A stretch of 64,000 nucleotides of DNA from the NCBI GenBank assembly GCA_963792785.1, contig CAWBXO010000002.1, positions 434,001 to 498,000 of the forward strand, written 5' to 3'. Positions 27,190-34,762 of this stretch are shown here, one piece after another. Source of the DNA: CAWIMX01 sp963792785. Lineage in GTDB: Bacteria > Acidobacteriota > Vicinamibacteria > Vicinamibacterales > CAVVIG01. The stretch's first letter is position 1, and each line of letters starts with the position of its first letter. A program made the translations under genes and the position numbers. A model generated the notes under the pieces. It had not been told where the DNA came from, searched no databases, and saw only the letters and a list, made by a program, of their open reading frames with translations.

Positions 27190-28296
27190 GTGCCGAGCGT
27201 GAAGACCGTGCATCGCATCCACAACTTCTCCGCGGGGCCCGCCGTGCTGCCCCTGCCGGTGCTGGAGGAGATCCAGCGCGACCTCATCGCCCTGCCGGGC
27301 GTCGGCATGTCGATCCTCGAGATCAGCCACCGGTCGAAGGCTTTCGAGGCCGTGCTCGGGCAGGCCGAAGCGGACGTGCGCGCCCTCGCGGGGGTGCCCG
27401 CCACGCATACGATCCTGTTCCTGCAGGGTGGCGCGAGCCTCCAGTTCTCGATGGTGCCGATGAACCTGCTCGACCCCGGCATGACGGCCGACTACGTCGA
27501 CACCGGCTCCTGGGCCGAGAAGGCGATCAAAGAGGCGAAGAAGGTCGGCGCCGTCCACGTCGCGGCCTCGACCAAGGGGGATGGGTACACGCGGATTCCG
27601 GAGGCGTCCGAGCTGACGCTGACGAAGGACGCGGCGTACGTCCACATCACGTCGAACAACACGATCGAGGGCACGCAGTTTCACGCGCTGCCGGACGTCA
27701 AGGCGCCGCTCGTGAACGACACGTCGTCCGACATGTTCAGCCGGCCGATCGACGTCGCGCGGCACGGGTTGATCTACGCCGGCGCGCAGAAGAACCTCGG
27801 GCCGTCCGGCCTCACGCTGGTCATCATCCGAGAGGATCTGGTCGAGCGCGCCGCGGCCAAGAAGGCCGCGATGGCGACGATGCTGAACTACGCGGTGCAT
27901 GCGGCCAACGGCTCGCTCTACAACACGCCGCCCGTCTTCGGCGTCTACGTGCTCGGGCTCGTGATGAAGTGGATCGCGGGCCAGGGCGGACTCGAGGCGG
28001 TCGGCCGCGCCAACGCGCGCAAGGCCGCCGTGCTCTACGCGGAGATCGATCGCACGGGCTTCTATCGCGGGACGGCTCGGCCGGCGGATCGGTCGCAGAT
28101 GAACGTGACGTTCCGGCTGCCGAGCGAGGAGCTGGAGAAGACCTTCGTCGCCGGTGCTGCGGCGGCCGGGCTCGACGGCCTGAAGGGCCATCGATCGGTC
28201 GGCGGAATCCGCGCGTCGATCTACAACGCGTTTCCCGCGGAGGGCGTGGACGCGCTCATCGAGTTCATGCGGGAATTCGAGCGGAGAAACGGATAG
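27190..28296 (+). CDS. serC: Phosphoserine aminotransferase
   Basis: This 368-residue fold-type I PLP enzyme starts at GTG 27190 (an in-frame GTG 9 nt later is also possible). The SerC signatures are HNFSAGPAVLP, GMSILEISHRS, LQGGASLQFSMVPMNL, and the PLP lysine in YAGAQKNLGPSG. The final HRSVGGIRASIYNAFP binds the phosphate. It makes 3-phosphoserine from 3-phosphohydroxypyruvate and glutamate. The gap after DUF1015 is 5 nt, so the two are almost certainly one transcript. Confidence 0.95.
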   Translation: MPSVKTVHRIHNFSAGPAVLPLPVLEEIQRDLIALPGVGMSILEISHRSKAFEAVLGQAEADVRALAGVPATHTILFLQGGASLQFSMVPMNLLDPGMTADYVDTGSWAEKAIKEAKKVGAVHVAASTKGDGYTRIPEASELTLTKDAAYVHITSNNTIEGTQFHALPDVKAPLVNDTSSDMFSRPIDVARHGLIYAGAQKNLGPSGLTLVIIREDLVERAAAKKAAMATMLNYAVHAANGSLYNTPPVFGVYVLGLVMKWIAGQGGLEAVGRANARKAAVLYAEIDRTGFYRGTARPADRSQMNVTFRLPSEELEKTFVAGAAAAGLDGLKGHRSVGGIRASIYNAFPAEGVDALIEFMREFERRNG

Positions 28297-28332
28297 GGGT
28301 TCGCAGGGTTCGCGAGGTTTTGGAGGATATCT
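28296..28332. repeat. GGGTTCGCAGGGTTCGCGAGG short repeat after serC
   Basis: Two or three imperfect copies of GGGGTTCGC lie immediately after the serC stop (which ends TAG in the repeat) and before the GTG of the desaturase. GGAGGATATCTA just before that GTG provides the ribosome-binding site. Confidence 0.55.
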
Positions 28333-28333
28333 A

Positions 28334-29068
28334 GTGATCGGTTCTTTAATACTCACGCTCATCGTGGCGGCCGTCCTCGTTCAGATTGCCGTGTTCAGCA
28401 CCACCATTTATTTGCATCGGACCGCCACGCACAAGGCCCTGGAGCTGCATCCCGCCGTCGCGTGGATGTTCCGGCTGGCCCTGTGGCTGACCACCGGCCT
28501 GTCCACGCGCGAGTGGGTGGCCGTTCACCGGAAGCACCATGCGTTCACCGAGGAAGACGGCGATCCGCACAGCCCGGTGCTCAAGGGCTTCTGGAAGGTC
28601 CAGCTCGGCAACATCTTCTACTACGTGCGCGAGGCCCGGAACCCGGCGGTCGTCGAGCGCTACGCGCGCGACATTCCGGAAGACCGCTCCGAGCGGCTGC
28701 TGTTCAAGCACGGCTACACGGGGCTGCTCGTCGGCGTGATCCTGACGTGCTGGTTGCTCGGGCTCTGGTGGGGCCTGCTCGCGATCGCGATTCACGCGTT
28801 CATGTACATCTTCGTGCTGTCCTCGTCCATCAACGGCCTGTGCCACTACCTGGGCTACCGCAACTTCGACAACACGGCGACGAACATCCGGCTGGTCGCG
28901 CTGCTCACCGGCGGCGAGGGGCTGCACAACAACCACCACGGATTTCCGCGCAGCCCGAAGTTCAGCTTCCGCGCGAGTGAGTTCGATCCCGCGTGGCCGG
29001 TCATCAAGCTGCTGATCCTGCTGCACCTGGCGAAGCCGTACAAGACGATCGCGGAAGCCGCGGCATAA
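28334..29068 (+). CDS. Acyl-lipid/acyl-CoA desaturase family protein
   Basis: The GTG start gives 244 residues with paired membrane helices. The three His boxes of membrane di-iron desaturases are present: HRTATH, HRKHH and HNNHH. The spacing is that of delta-9 desaturases, which introduce a cis double bond into fatty acyl chains and adjust membrane fluidity. At 244 residues it is compact but complete. The TAA stop overlaps the first bases of repeat copy C. Confidence 0.85.
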   Translation: MIGSLILTLIVAAVLVQIAVFSTTIYLHRTATHKALELHPAVAWMFRLALWLTTGLSTREWVAVHRKHHAFTEEDGDPHSPVLKGFWKVQLGNIFYYVREARNPAVVERYARDIPEDRSERLLFKHGYTGLLVGVILTCWLLGLWWGLLAIAIHAFMYIFVLSSSINGLCHYLGYRNFDNTATNIRLVALLTGGEGLHNNHHGFPRSPKFSFRASEFDPAWPVIKLLILLHLAKPYKTIAEAAA

Positions 29069-29312
29069 CCACAGAGGCACAGAGGACACAGAGCGTGTCC
29101 TGAATGTGCTCGACGCGAGAGGCCCGCGGAGCGGGCCTCTCGGTGGAACGGAAAACGCCGGACGTGCAAGGGGAGCGGTGATCTTGATCCCTTGCACGTC
29201 CGGCGTTTTCCGTTCCACCAGGCCGCCTGCGGCGGCTCGCGTCGAGCACGCGCAGCCGTGTCGCAGGCTCCCGGCTACCTTCCGGTCTCCGTGCCTCTGA
29301 GTCTCTGTGGTT
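29067..29312 (-). repeat. CACAGAG-bounded palindromic element, copy C
   Basis: It lies between two convergent genes and shares bases with both stop codons (TAACCACAG on the left; TAAACCACAG read on the minus strand at the right). The large hairpin is perfect: arms 29142-29172 and 29189-29219, 31 of 31 paired. The small hairpins are GGCCCGCGGAGCGGGCC (left) and GCCGCCTGCGGCGGC (right). The unit is therefore in the opposite orientation to copies A, B, D, F, G and H. Confidence 0.9.
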
Positions 29313-30652
29313 TAAGGAGTGTTGCCGGATCGGTTGCGGCCGCCGCCGCGGCGGCCCCGGCGGCGGCGCCGGCGGCGGGGCGCGGCCTCGGGCGGCGGCG
29401 CGTCGGGATCGTTGGTGGTCTCGACGACAGGCGCCTCGCTGGCAATCGACGCGGCCAGCGCCCGCCAGTGCTCGACCGCATCCGGCGCGTCCCCGTGGAT
29501 GTCGACCCACGTGAGGGCGTCGCTGAACGACCCGCGATGGATCACGGACCGCTGGACCCGGACGTTCGCGCTCGTCGTGTCGAGCAGACGGCGCTCGATC
29601 GCGTGCACCTGCGCCAGCCGCTCGACGTCGCGGCGCGCGAGGGGCAGCTGGCCGAGCTTGAGGGCCGGCGCGCGATCGTCGCGGGCCTCCGCCGACCGGT
29701 CGCCCCGTGAACGCCGTGCCGGTGGCGGCTGGACCGTGATGCCGAGGGGGACCAGCAGGGTGCCCAGCAGGACGGCGTTGGTGAGGGTCTCGGGCGCGGA
29801 CTCGAAGCGCGACCGGTAGCGATCGAGCCGGGCGAGCGACGCCCAGAACGCGTCGTTGACGCCCCGCTGCAGCTCGGGCGACGTGGGTTCGAGCAGCTTC
29901 GCGTCCGCCAGGGCGCGGAACGTCTTCTCGGCCGATCCCGACCGCAGGATCTTGTAGTACTCCTCGATCATCCGTGGCGGCGCGGCGGTGCCGATCTCGT
30001 GGCGGTGCGTCGCGATCGCGTCCCGCACGGGCGCGTCCAGCGTGAAGTCGAGCCGCGACGCCAGCGCGATTGCCCGCAGCATGCGGACGGGATCCTCGAG
30101 GAAGCGCACGTTCGGATCCCCGATCGAGCGCACCACCTTCGCCTGCAGATCGTCGAGCCCGCCGACGAAGTCGATGATGGCGAACGTGGCGATGTCGTAG
30201 AAGAGCGCGTTCACCGTGAAATCGCGGCGGAAGGCGTCCTGCTCGGGCGTGCCGAACGTGTTGTCGTGGTGCATCAGCCGCTCGCCTTCGGGGGTCGTCG
30301 GATCGGGCGCGGGCACGCCGTCCTGCACGACCTCCTCGCCCGGGCCCACCTGGCGCCGGAACGTCGCGACTTCGATCACCTTGGTGCCGAACTTGACGTG
30401 CGCGAGGCGGAAGCGGCGGCCGATGATCCAGCAGTTGCGGAACAGGCGCTTGACCTGCTGGGGGTGCGCGGAGGTGCCGATGTCGAAATCCTTCGGCCGC
30501 CGGCCGAGCCAGAGGTCGCGCACGCTGCCGCCGACGAGATAGGAAATGTACTCGCCCTGCCGAAGGCGATAGAGCACCTTCAGCGCATCGGGGTCGATGT
30601 CCTTGCGGGAGATGGGGTGCTCGGCGCGCGGGACAATCCTCGGATCGGGCAT
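29312..30652 (-). CDS. pcnB: Polynucleotide adenylyltransferase (poly(A) polymerase)
   Basis: I prefer the start at 30652 (MPDPRIVPRAEHPI), giving 446 residues. The nucleotidyltransferase superfamily motif is YLVGGSVRDLWLGRRPKDFDIGT, with the RRDFTVNALFYD and EDPVRMLRAIALASRLDF segments of the PcnB branch. This separates it from tRNA CCA-adding enzymes reasonably well (LRAIALASRLDF). It adds poly(A) tails that promote RNA decay. The C-terminus ends in a strongly basic tail (RRRRRRRGRRGGGRNR), as expected for RNA binding. The stop overlaps repeat copy C. Confidence 0.85.
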   Translation of the reverse strand: MPDPRIVPRAEHPISRKDIDPDALKVLYRLRQGEYISYLVGGSVRDLWLGRRPKDFDIGTSAHPQQVKRLFRNCWIIGRRFRLAHVKFGTKVIEVATFRRQVGPGEEVVQDGVPAPDPTTPEGERLMHHDNTFGTPEQDAFRRDFTVNALFYDIATFAIIDFVGGLDDLQAKVVRSIGDPNVRFLEDPVRMLRAIALASRLDFTLDAPVRDAIATHRHEIGTAAPPRMIEEYYKILRSGSAEKTFRALADAKLLEPTSPELQRGVNDAFWASLARLDRYRSRFESAPETLTNAVLLGTLLVPLGITVQPPPARRSRGDRSAEARDDRAPALKLGQLPLARRDVERLAQVHAIERRLLDTTSANVRVQRSVIHRGSFSDALTWVDIHGDAPDAVEHWRALAASIASEAPVVETTNDPDAPPPEAAPRRRRRRRGRRGGGRNRSGNTP

Positions 30653-30682
30653 TCGGAGGCAATTGTACCGTCTATGGGGCGA

Positions 30683-30904
30683 AACCACAGAGTCACAGAG
30701 TTCGCAGAGGACGCAAGTGGCAGCGGCTTGCTGGGCGACGCGGCCGCCGAAGGCGGCCGGCAGACGAAAGAGGCCGCGGTCGCAAGACCATCCGGAGATC
30801 AGGGTCTTGCGGACCGTGGCCTCTTTCGTCTGCCCGCGGCCTGCTTCGCAGGCCGCCGCGTCGCATTACCGGCACGCCTCTGTGTTCTCTGTGCCTCTGT
30901 GGTT
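30683..30904 (+). repeat. CACAGAG-bounded palindromic element, copy D
   Basis: Left end AACCACAGAGTCACAGAG, right end inverted CTCTGTGCCTCTGTGGTT. Large hairpin arms 30760-30789 and 30803-30833, with one bulge and one mismatch. Small hairpins GCCGCCGAAGGCGGC (left) and GGCCTGCTTCGCAGGCC (right). The right end is 2 nt from the polA stop and the left end 30 nt from the pcnB start. Confidence 0.9.
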
Positions 30905-30906
30905 CC

Positions 30907-33633
30907 TTAGGCCTTCGCGTCCTTCCAGTTCTTCCCGATTCCGACGTCCACGGTCAGCGGCACGTCCAGGCGCGCCGCGGCCTCCATCCGCCGCCGGACC
31001 AGCGCGGCGACGGCCTCGGCGTCCGCCTCGGGCGCCTCGAACACGAGCTCGTCGTGGACGGTCAGGATCATCCGCGTGCCCGGGTGGGCTCCGAGCGCGT
31101 CGTGGACGTCGATCATGGCGCGCTTCAGGATGTCGGCGGCCGTGCCCTGGATGGGCAGGTTCACCGTCTCGCGCTCGGCGCCGGCGCGAATCTGCCCGTT
31201 GCGGCTCGTCAGCTCGGGCACGAGGCGCCGCCGGCCGTAGAGCGTCTTCACGACGCCCGTGGCGCGCGCCTCCTCCAGCGTGCGGTCGATGAAGGCTCGG
31301 ACCCTGGGGAAGCCGTCGAAGTAGGCGTCGATGAACACCTGCGCCGCGGCCGGCGTGACGCCGATGTCGCGCGCGAGGGTGAAGGCGGTCTTGCCGTAGA
31401 GCAGCGCGTAGTTGACGATCTTCGCGCGCCGGCGCAGCTCGTGCGGGTCGAGTCCGATCGACGCGCCGAAGACCTTCGCAGCCGTCTGATCGTGAATGTC
31501 GTCGCCGCGCCGGAACGCCTCGATGAGCGCCTCGTCGCCGGCCAGGTGCGCGAGCACGCGCAGCTCGATCTGCGAGTAGTCCGCGGAAACGAGCACGTGG
31601 CCGGGATCGGCGACGAACGCCCCCCGGATCTCGCGGCCGAGCTCGGTGCGGATCGGAATGTTCTGCAGGTTCGGATCGCTGCTGCTGAGCCGCCCGGTCG
31701 CGGCCACGGCCTGGTTGAACGTCGTGTGGACGCGCCCGGTCTCCGGGTTGATCAACTGCGGCAGGGCATCGATGTAGGTCCCCTTCAGCTTCTGCAGCTT
31801 GCGCCAGTCGAGGACCAGCCGGGGCAGGTCGTGCGAGAGCGCGAGCTCCTCGAGCACGTCGACCGCCGTGGACGCCGTCTTCGTCTTGCCCGTCCGCTTG
31901 AGCGCCGGCAGCTGCAGCTTGTCGAACAGGATTTCCGAGAGCTGCTTCGGCGAGTTGATGTTGAACTCGCCCCCGGCCAGCTCGAAGACGCGGGCGGCGA
32001 GCGAGGAGAGTTCGCGCTCGACGCGCTGCGACTGCGCGCCCAGCGCGGCCGCGTCCACGCGGATGCCCGCCTGCTCCATCGCCGCCAGCACGGGGATGAG
32101 CGGCCGCTCGAGATCCCGGTAGACGCCGTCGAGCGATTCGCGCGCGAGGAGCGGCGTCAGCTCGTCGGCCAGCTGCAGCGCCAGGTCCGCCCGCTCGCCG
32201 GCGTAGTCGAGGAGCCCGTCGGACGGCACGTCCTCGAGCGGCAGCGCCTTGGCGCCCTTGCCGCGCACGTCCTCCTCTGTAAGCGCGCGATACCCCAGGT
32301 GCTCGAGCGCCGTGGGCTCGAGCGCGTGGCCCGACCGGGTGGCGTCGAGAAGGTAGCTCACGAGCATCGTGTCCACGTCGAGGCCGGCGAGCCGGACGCC
32401 CTCGCGTTCGAGAACGATGGCGTCGGCCTTCAGGTCGTGGCCGATCTTCCCGATGGATGCGTCCTCCAGAATCGGCTGCAGCGCGGCCTTGACGTCGGCC
32501 ATCGCGGCCTGCGGCCCGCCGTGCATGCCCTGATGCCTCAAGGGCACGTAGCGCGCGGCATGCGCGCCGCTGGCGAACGCGAGGCCGACCGCCTTCGCGC
32601 GGACCGTGGAGGGGCCGTCGGGCAGGACGCACAGTGCCACGCGGCCGGCGGCCCTGATCTCGGCGGCGAGCGCGTCGAGGTCCGCGCGGGAGGTGGCAAT
32701 GCGATAGTCACGCGCGGTGGTCTCGGCGGTCGGCGCGTACTCGGGCGCGAGCGTGCGGAAGCCGAGCTCGCTGAACAGCGCGTAGCACTGTTCGCTCGAC
32801 GGTCCGGAGTACTTCAGCGCGTCGATCTCGAACGGCACGGGCACATCGGTGCGAATGCGCAGCAGCTCGCGGCTCTTGCGCGCCTCGTCCGCGTGCTCGA
32901 GGAGGCCTTCCCGGTACTTCTTCTGCGTCACCTCGGCCGCGCGCTCGAGCAGCGCGTCCAGCGTGCCAAAGGTCGAGATCAGGTCGCGCGCCCCCTTTTC
33001 GCCGATGCCGGGCACGCCCTTGATGTTGTCGATGGCGTCGCCCATCAGGGCCAGCACGTCGACCACCTGGCCGGGCGGCACGCCGAACTTCTCCGCCACG
33101 CCCGCGGCGTCGTACCATGTGCCATCGTCGCGGGGGTTGAACACCCGGATGCCGTCGTGGACGAGCTGGAAGAAGTCCTTGTCGCCCGTGACAATCGCGA
33201 CGTGGTAGCCCGCCTCGGCCGCTCGCGTCGCGAGCGTCCCGATCACATCGTCGGCCTCGAAGCCGGCATGCGTGAGGATTGGCACGCCCATGGCCTCGCA
33301 CGCGCGGTGCACCCAGGAAATCTGTTCGGCGAGGTCGGAGGGCATCGCGGCGCGATTGGCCTTGTAGTCGGCGGCGAGGGCGTCGCGGAACGTCGGGCCG
33401 GCGAGATCGAATGACGCGGCGATGTAGACCGGCCGGTGATCCGCGATGAGCTTGCGCAGCATCGTGACGAAGCCGTAGACCGCGTTGGTCGACCGGCCGT
33501 CCGGGCCCGTGAGGCCGCGGATCGCGTGATAGGCGCGGTACATCTGGTTGCTGCCGTCGATGAGATACAGCGCCGGCGGCGTGTCGCCGGCCGGAGGCGC
33601 ATCGAGAGGCGTATCGAACGGCAGGGGAGTCAT
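30907..33633 (-). CDS. polA: DNA polymerase I
   Basis: This is 908 residues. The N-terminal 5'-nuclease domain (to about residue 290) is intact, with YLIDGSNQMYRAYHAI and ALMGDAIDNIKGVPGIG. The central 3'-5' exonuclease-like domain lacks the first catalytic motif: the usual DxE strand reads ALCVLPDG, while later acidic positions (GHDLK, DTMLVSYLLD) remain. Proofreading is therefore probably weak or absent. The polymerase domain has motif A DYSQIELR, O-helix RRAKIVNYALLYG and motif C TVHDELVFE. The O-helix carries Tyr where E. coli Pol I has Phe762, and Ala for the following Gly. Role: Okazaki-fragment processing and repair. Confidence 0.95.
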   Translation of the reverse strand: MTPLPFDTPLDAPPAGDTPPALYLIDGSNQMYRAYHAIRGLTGPDGRSTNAVYGFVTMLRKLIADHRPVYIAASFDLAGPTFRDALAADYKANRAAMPSDLAEQISWVHRACEAMGVPILTHAGFEADDVIGTLATRAAEAGYHVAIVTGDKDFFQLVHDGIRVFNPRDDGTWYDAAGVAEKFGVPPGQVVDVLALMGDAIDNIKGVPGIGEKGARDLISTFGTLDALLERAAEVTQKKYREGLLEHADEARKSRELLRIRTDVPVPFEIDALKYSGPSSEQCYALFSELGFRTLAPEYAPTAETTARDYRIATSRADLDALAAEIRAAGRVALCVLPDGPSTVRAKAVGLAFASGAHAARYVPLRHQGMHGGPQAAMADVKAALQPILEDASIGKIGHDLKADAIVLEREGVRLAGLDVDTMLVSYLLDATRSGHALEPTALEHLGYRALTEEDVRGKGAKALPLEDVPSDGLLDYAGERADLALQLADELTPLLARESLDGVYRDLERPLIPVLAAMEQAGIRVDAAALGAQSQRVERELSSLAARVFELAGGEFNINSPKQLSEILFDKLQLPALKRTGKTKTASTAVDVLEELALSHDLPRLVLDWRKLQKLKGTYIDALPQLINPETGRVHTTFNQAVAATGRLSSSDPNLQNIPIRTELGREIRGAFVADPGHVLVSADYSQIELRVLAHLAGDEALIEAFRRGDDIHDQTAAKVFGASIGLDPHELRRRAKIVNYALLYGKTAFTLARDIGVTPAAAQVFIDAYFDGFPRVRAFIDRTLEEARATGVVKTLYGRRRLVPELTSRNGQIRAGAERETVNLPIQGTAADILKRAMIDVHDALGAHPGTRMILTVHDELVFEAPEADAEAVAALVRRRMEAAARLDVPLTVDVGIGKNWKDAKA

Positions 33634-33689
33634 GAGGCGCGGGGAATTTCTACTATATCATTCGCGTTCCGGAGAGATTGGCGTGGATC

Positions 33690-33925
<236 letters not shown>

Positions 33926-34254
33926 CTACCGTCCGTCGTCAGCGGGCAGTTCTTCACCCAGTACCGAGTACGAAGAGGAGATGTACCTGTCACTCGACGG
34001 GAGCGCGACGCTGTACGTGAACAGCTCCATCCCGGCCCTGGTCGCGTTGCGCGGGGCCGTTCTCGACACCGATCCCGGCGCGGCGGTCGACACCGCGGCG
34101 GTGCGCGCGTTCTATTCGACGCCGGAGGCCAACGTCACGCGCGTCACGACGTCGCGACGCCGGGGCCGGCGCTTCGTGCACGTGCGCCTGAATGTGCCGG
34201 ACGTGACGCGGCTCGGCGACGCGCCGCCGTTCGCGTGGTCGACGTACCGGTTTG

Positions 34255-34311
34255 CGCGCCCTTCGACTCGGCCCGCTCAGGGCGCCCCGAGCGAAGCCGA
34301 GGGGCGCGAGC
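34255..34311. repeat. Short inverted repeat inserted in frame in a coding region
   Basis: The segment CCTTCGACTCGGCCCGC ... GAGCGAAGCCGAGGGG is partly self-complementary (CTTCGACTCGGC against GCCGAGG) and interrupts the hypothetical protein in frame, adding residues of the type PSTRPAQGAPSEAEG between RFAR and the YRQTVG segment. It resembles the short palindromic repeats common in GC-rich environmental genomes. Confidence 0.6.
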
Positions 34312-34639
34312 GCGGGGTGTTCGCGTACCGCCAGACCGTGGGCGGCAGTGCCGGCGGGCCGCCGGAGGGCGCCGCGTGGGACGGCTCCGAGCGCGTAGCC
34401 TTCCGGATCCACGTGCCCAGCCGGGTCGTCTATCACAACGCCGGCGCCGACAACCTGCGCCGCGGCAACATCGTCGTCTGGGAGCAGCCGCTGGCGGATC
34501 GCCTGCGTGGAGAGCCGCTGGCGCTCGAGGTGCGGATGGAGCCGCGGTCGATCCTCTACCGGACCTTGATCATGTTTGGCGCGGCGGGCCTGGCGGTGGC
34601 GCTGCTGTTCGGCGTGGTGCTGTGGAGATTGACGAGGAA

Positions 34640-34672
34640 ACCCCGCCTTCGCCAAGGCTTCGGCGAGGCAGG
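34640..34672. repeat. Short palindromic repeat CGCCTTCGCCAAGGCTTCGG
   Basis: Self-complementary unit (GCCTTCGCC ... GGCTTCGGCGAGGC) near the end of the hypothetical gene. It encodes the residues RLRQGFGEAG just before its stop. Confidence 0.55.
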
Positions 34673-34684
34673 CAATAGAAAAAA

Positions 34685-34713
34685 GGGCCGGGTGGAATGA
34701 ACCCACCCGGCCC
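34685..34713. terminator. Bidirectional terminator hairpin between two convergent genes
   Basis: GGGCCGGGTGG pairs with CCACCCGGCCC across a 7-nt loop that contains the TGA stop of the + strand gene. Four A residues precede it, giving a U-run for minus-strand transcripts arriving from the TonB-receptor gene. An ACCTGACCG short-repeat array follows. Confidence 0.7.
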
Positions 34714-34762
34714 TGGTCTTACCGACCTGACCGACCCGCCTTACCTGACCGGCCAGACCTCT
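34714..34762. repeat. ACCTGACCGACC short-repeat array
   Basis: Four or five related 8-9 nt units (GACCTGACC, TTACCTGACC) lie between the terminator hairpin and the TonB-receptor stop codon (34762-34764). Confidence 0.65.

Larger units (their letters stand above)
33927..34700 (+). pseudogene. Hypothetical membrane-anchored protein, frameshifted at its 5' end
   Basis: The clear coding frame runs from about 33966 (first ATG 33981) to the TGA at 34698-34700, ending with a membrane helix (IMFGAAGLAVALLFGVVLW) and a basic tail. Upstream, the frame that continues the protein (SGQFFTQY) is one base out of step. Removing one C at 33963-33964 would give QFFTQYEYEEEMYL. No signal peptide is found before that, because repeat copy E ends there, so the 5' end seems lost or altered. 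Two other short repeats sit inside the frame (34255-34311 and 34640-34672). I recognise no named family. Much of the protein looks intact, so a sequencing error at 33963 is possible. Confidence 0.55.

Noticed and set aside
30661..30906. Structured riboswitch upstream of pcnB
   Set aside because: The structure is the multi-copy repeat element D, also present at seven unrelated genes.
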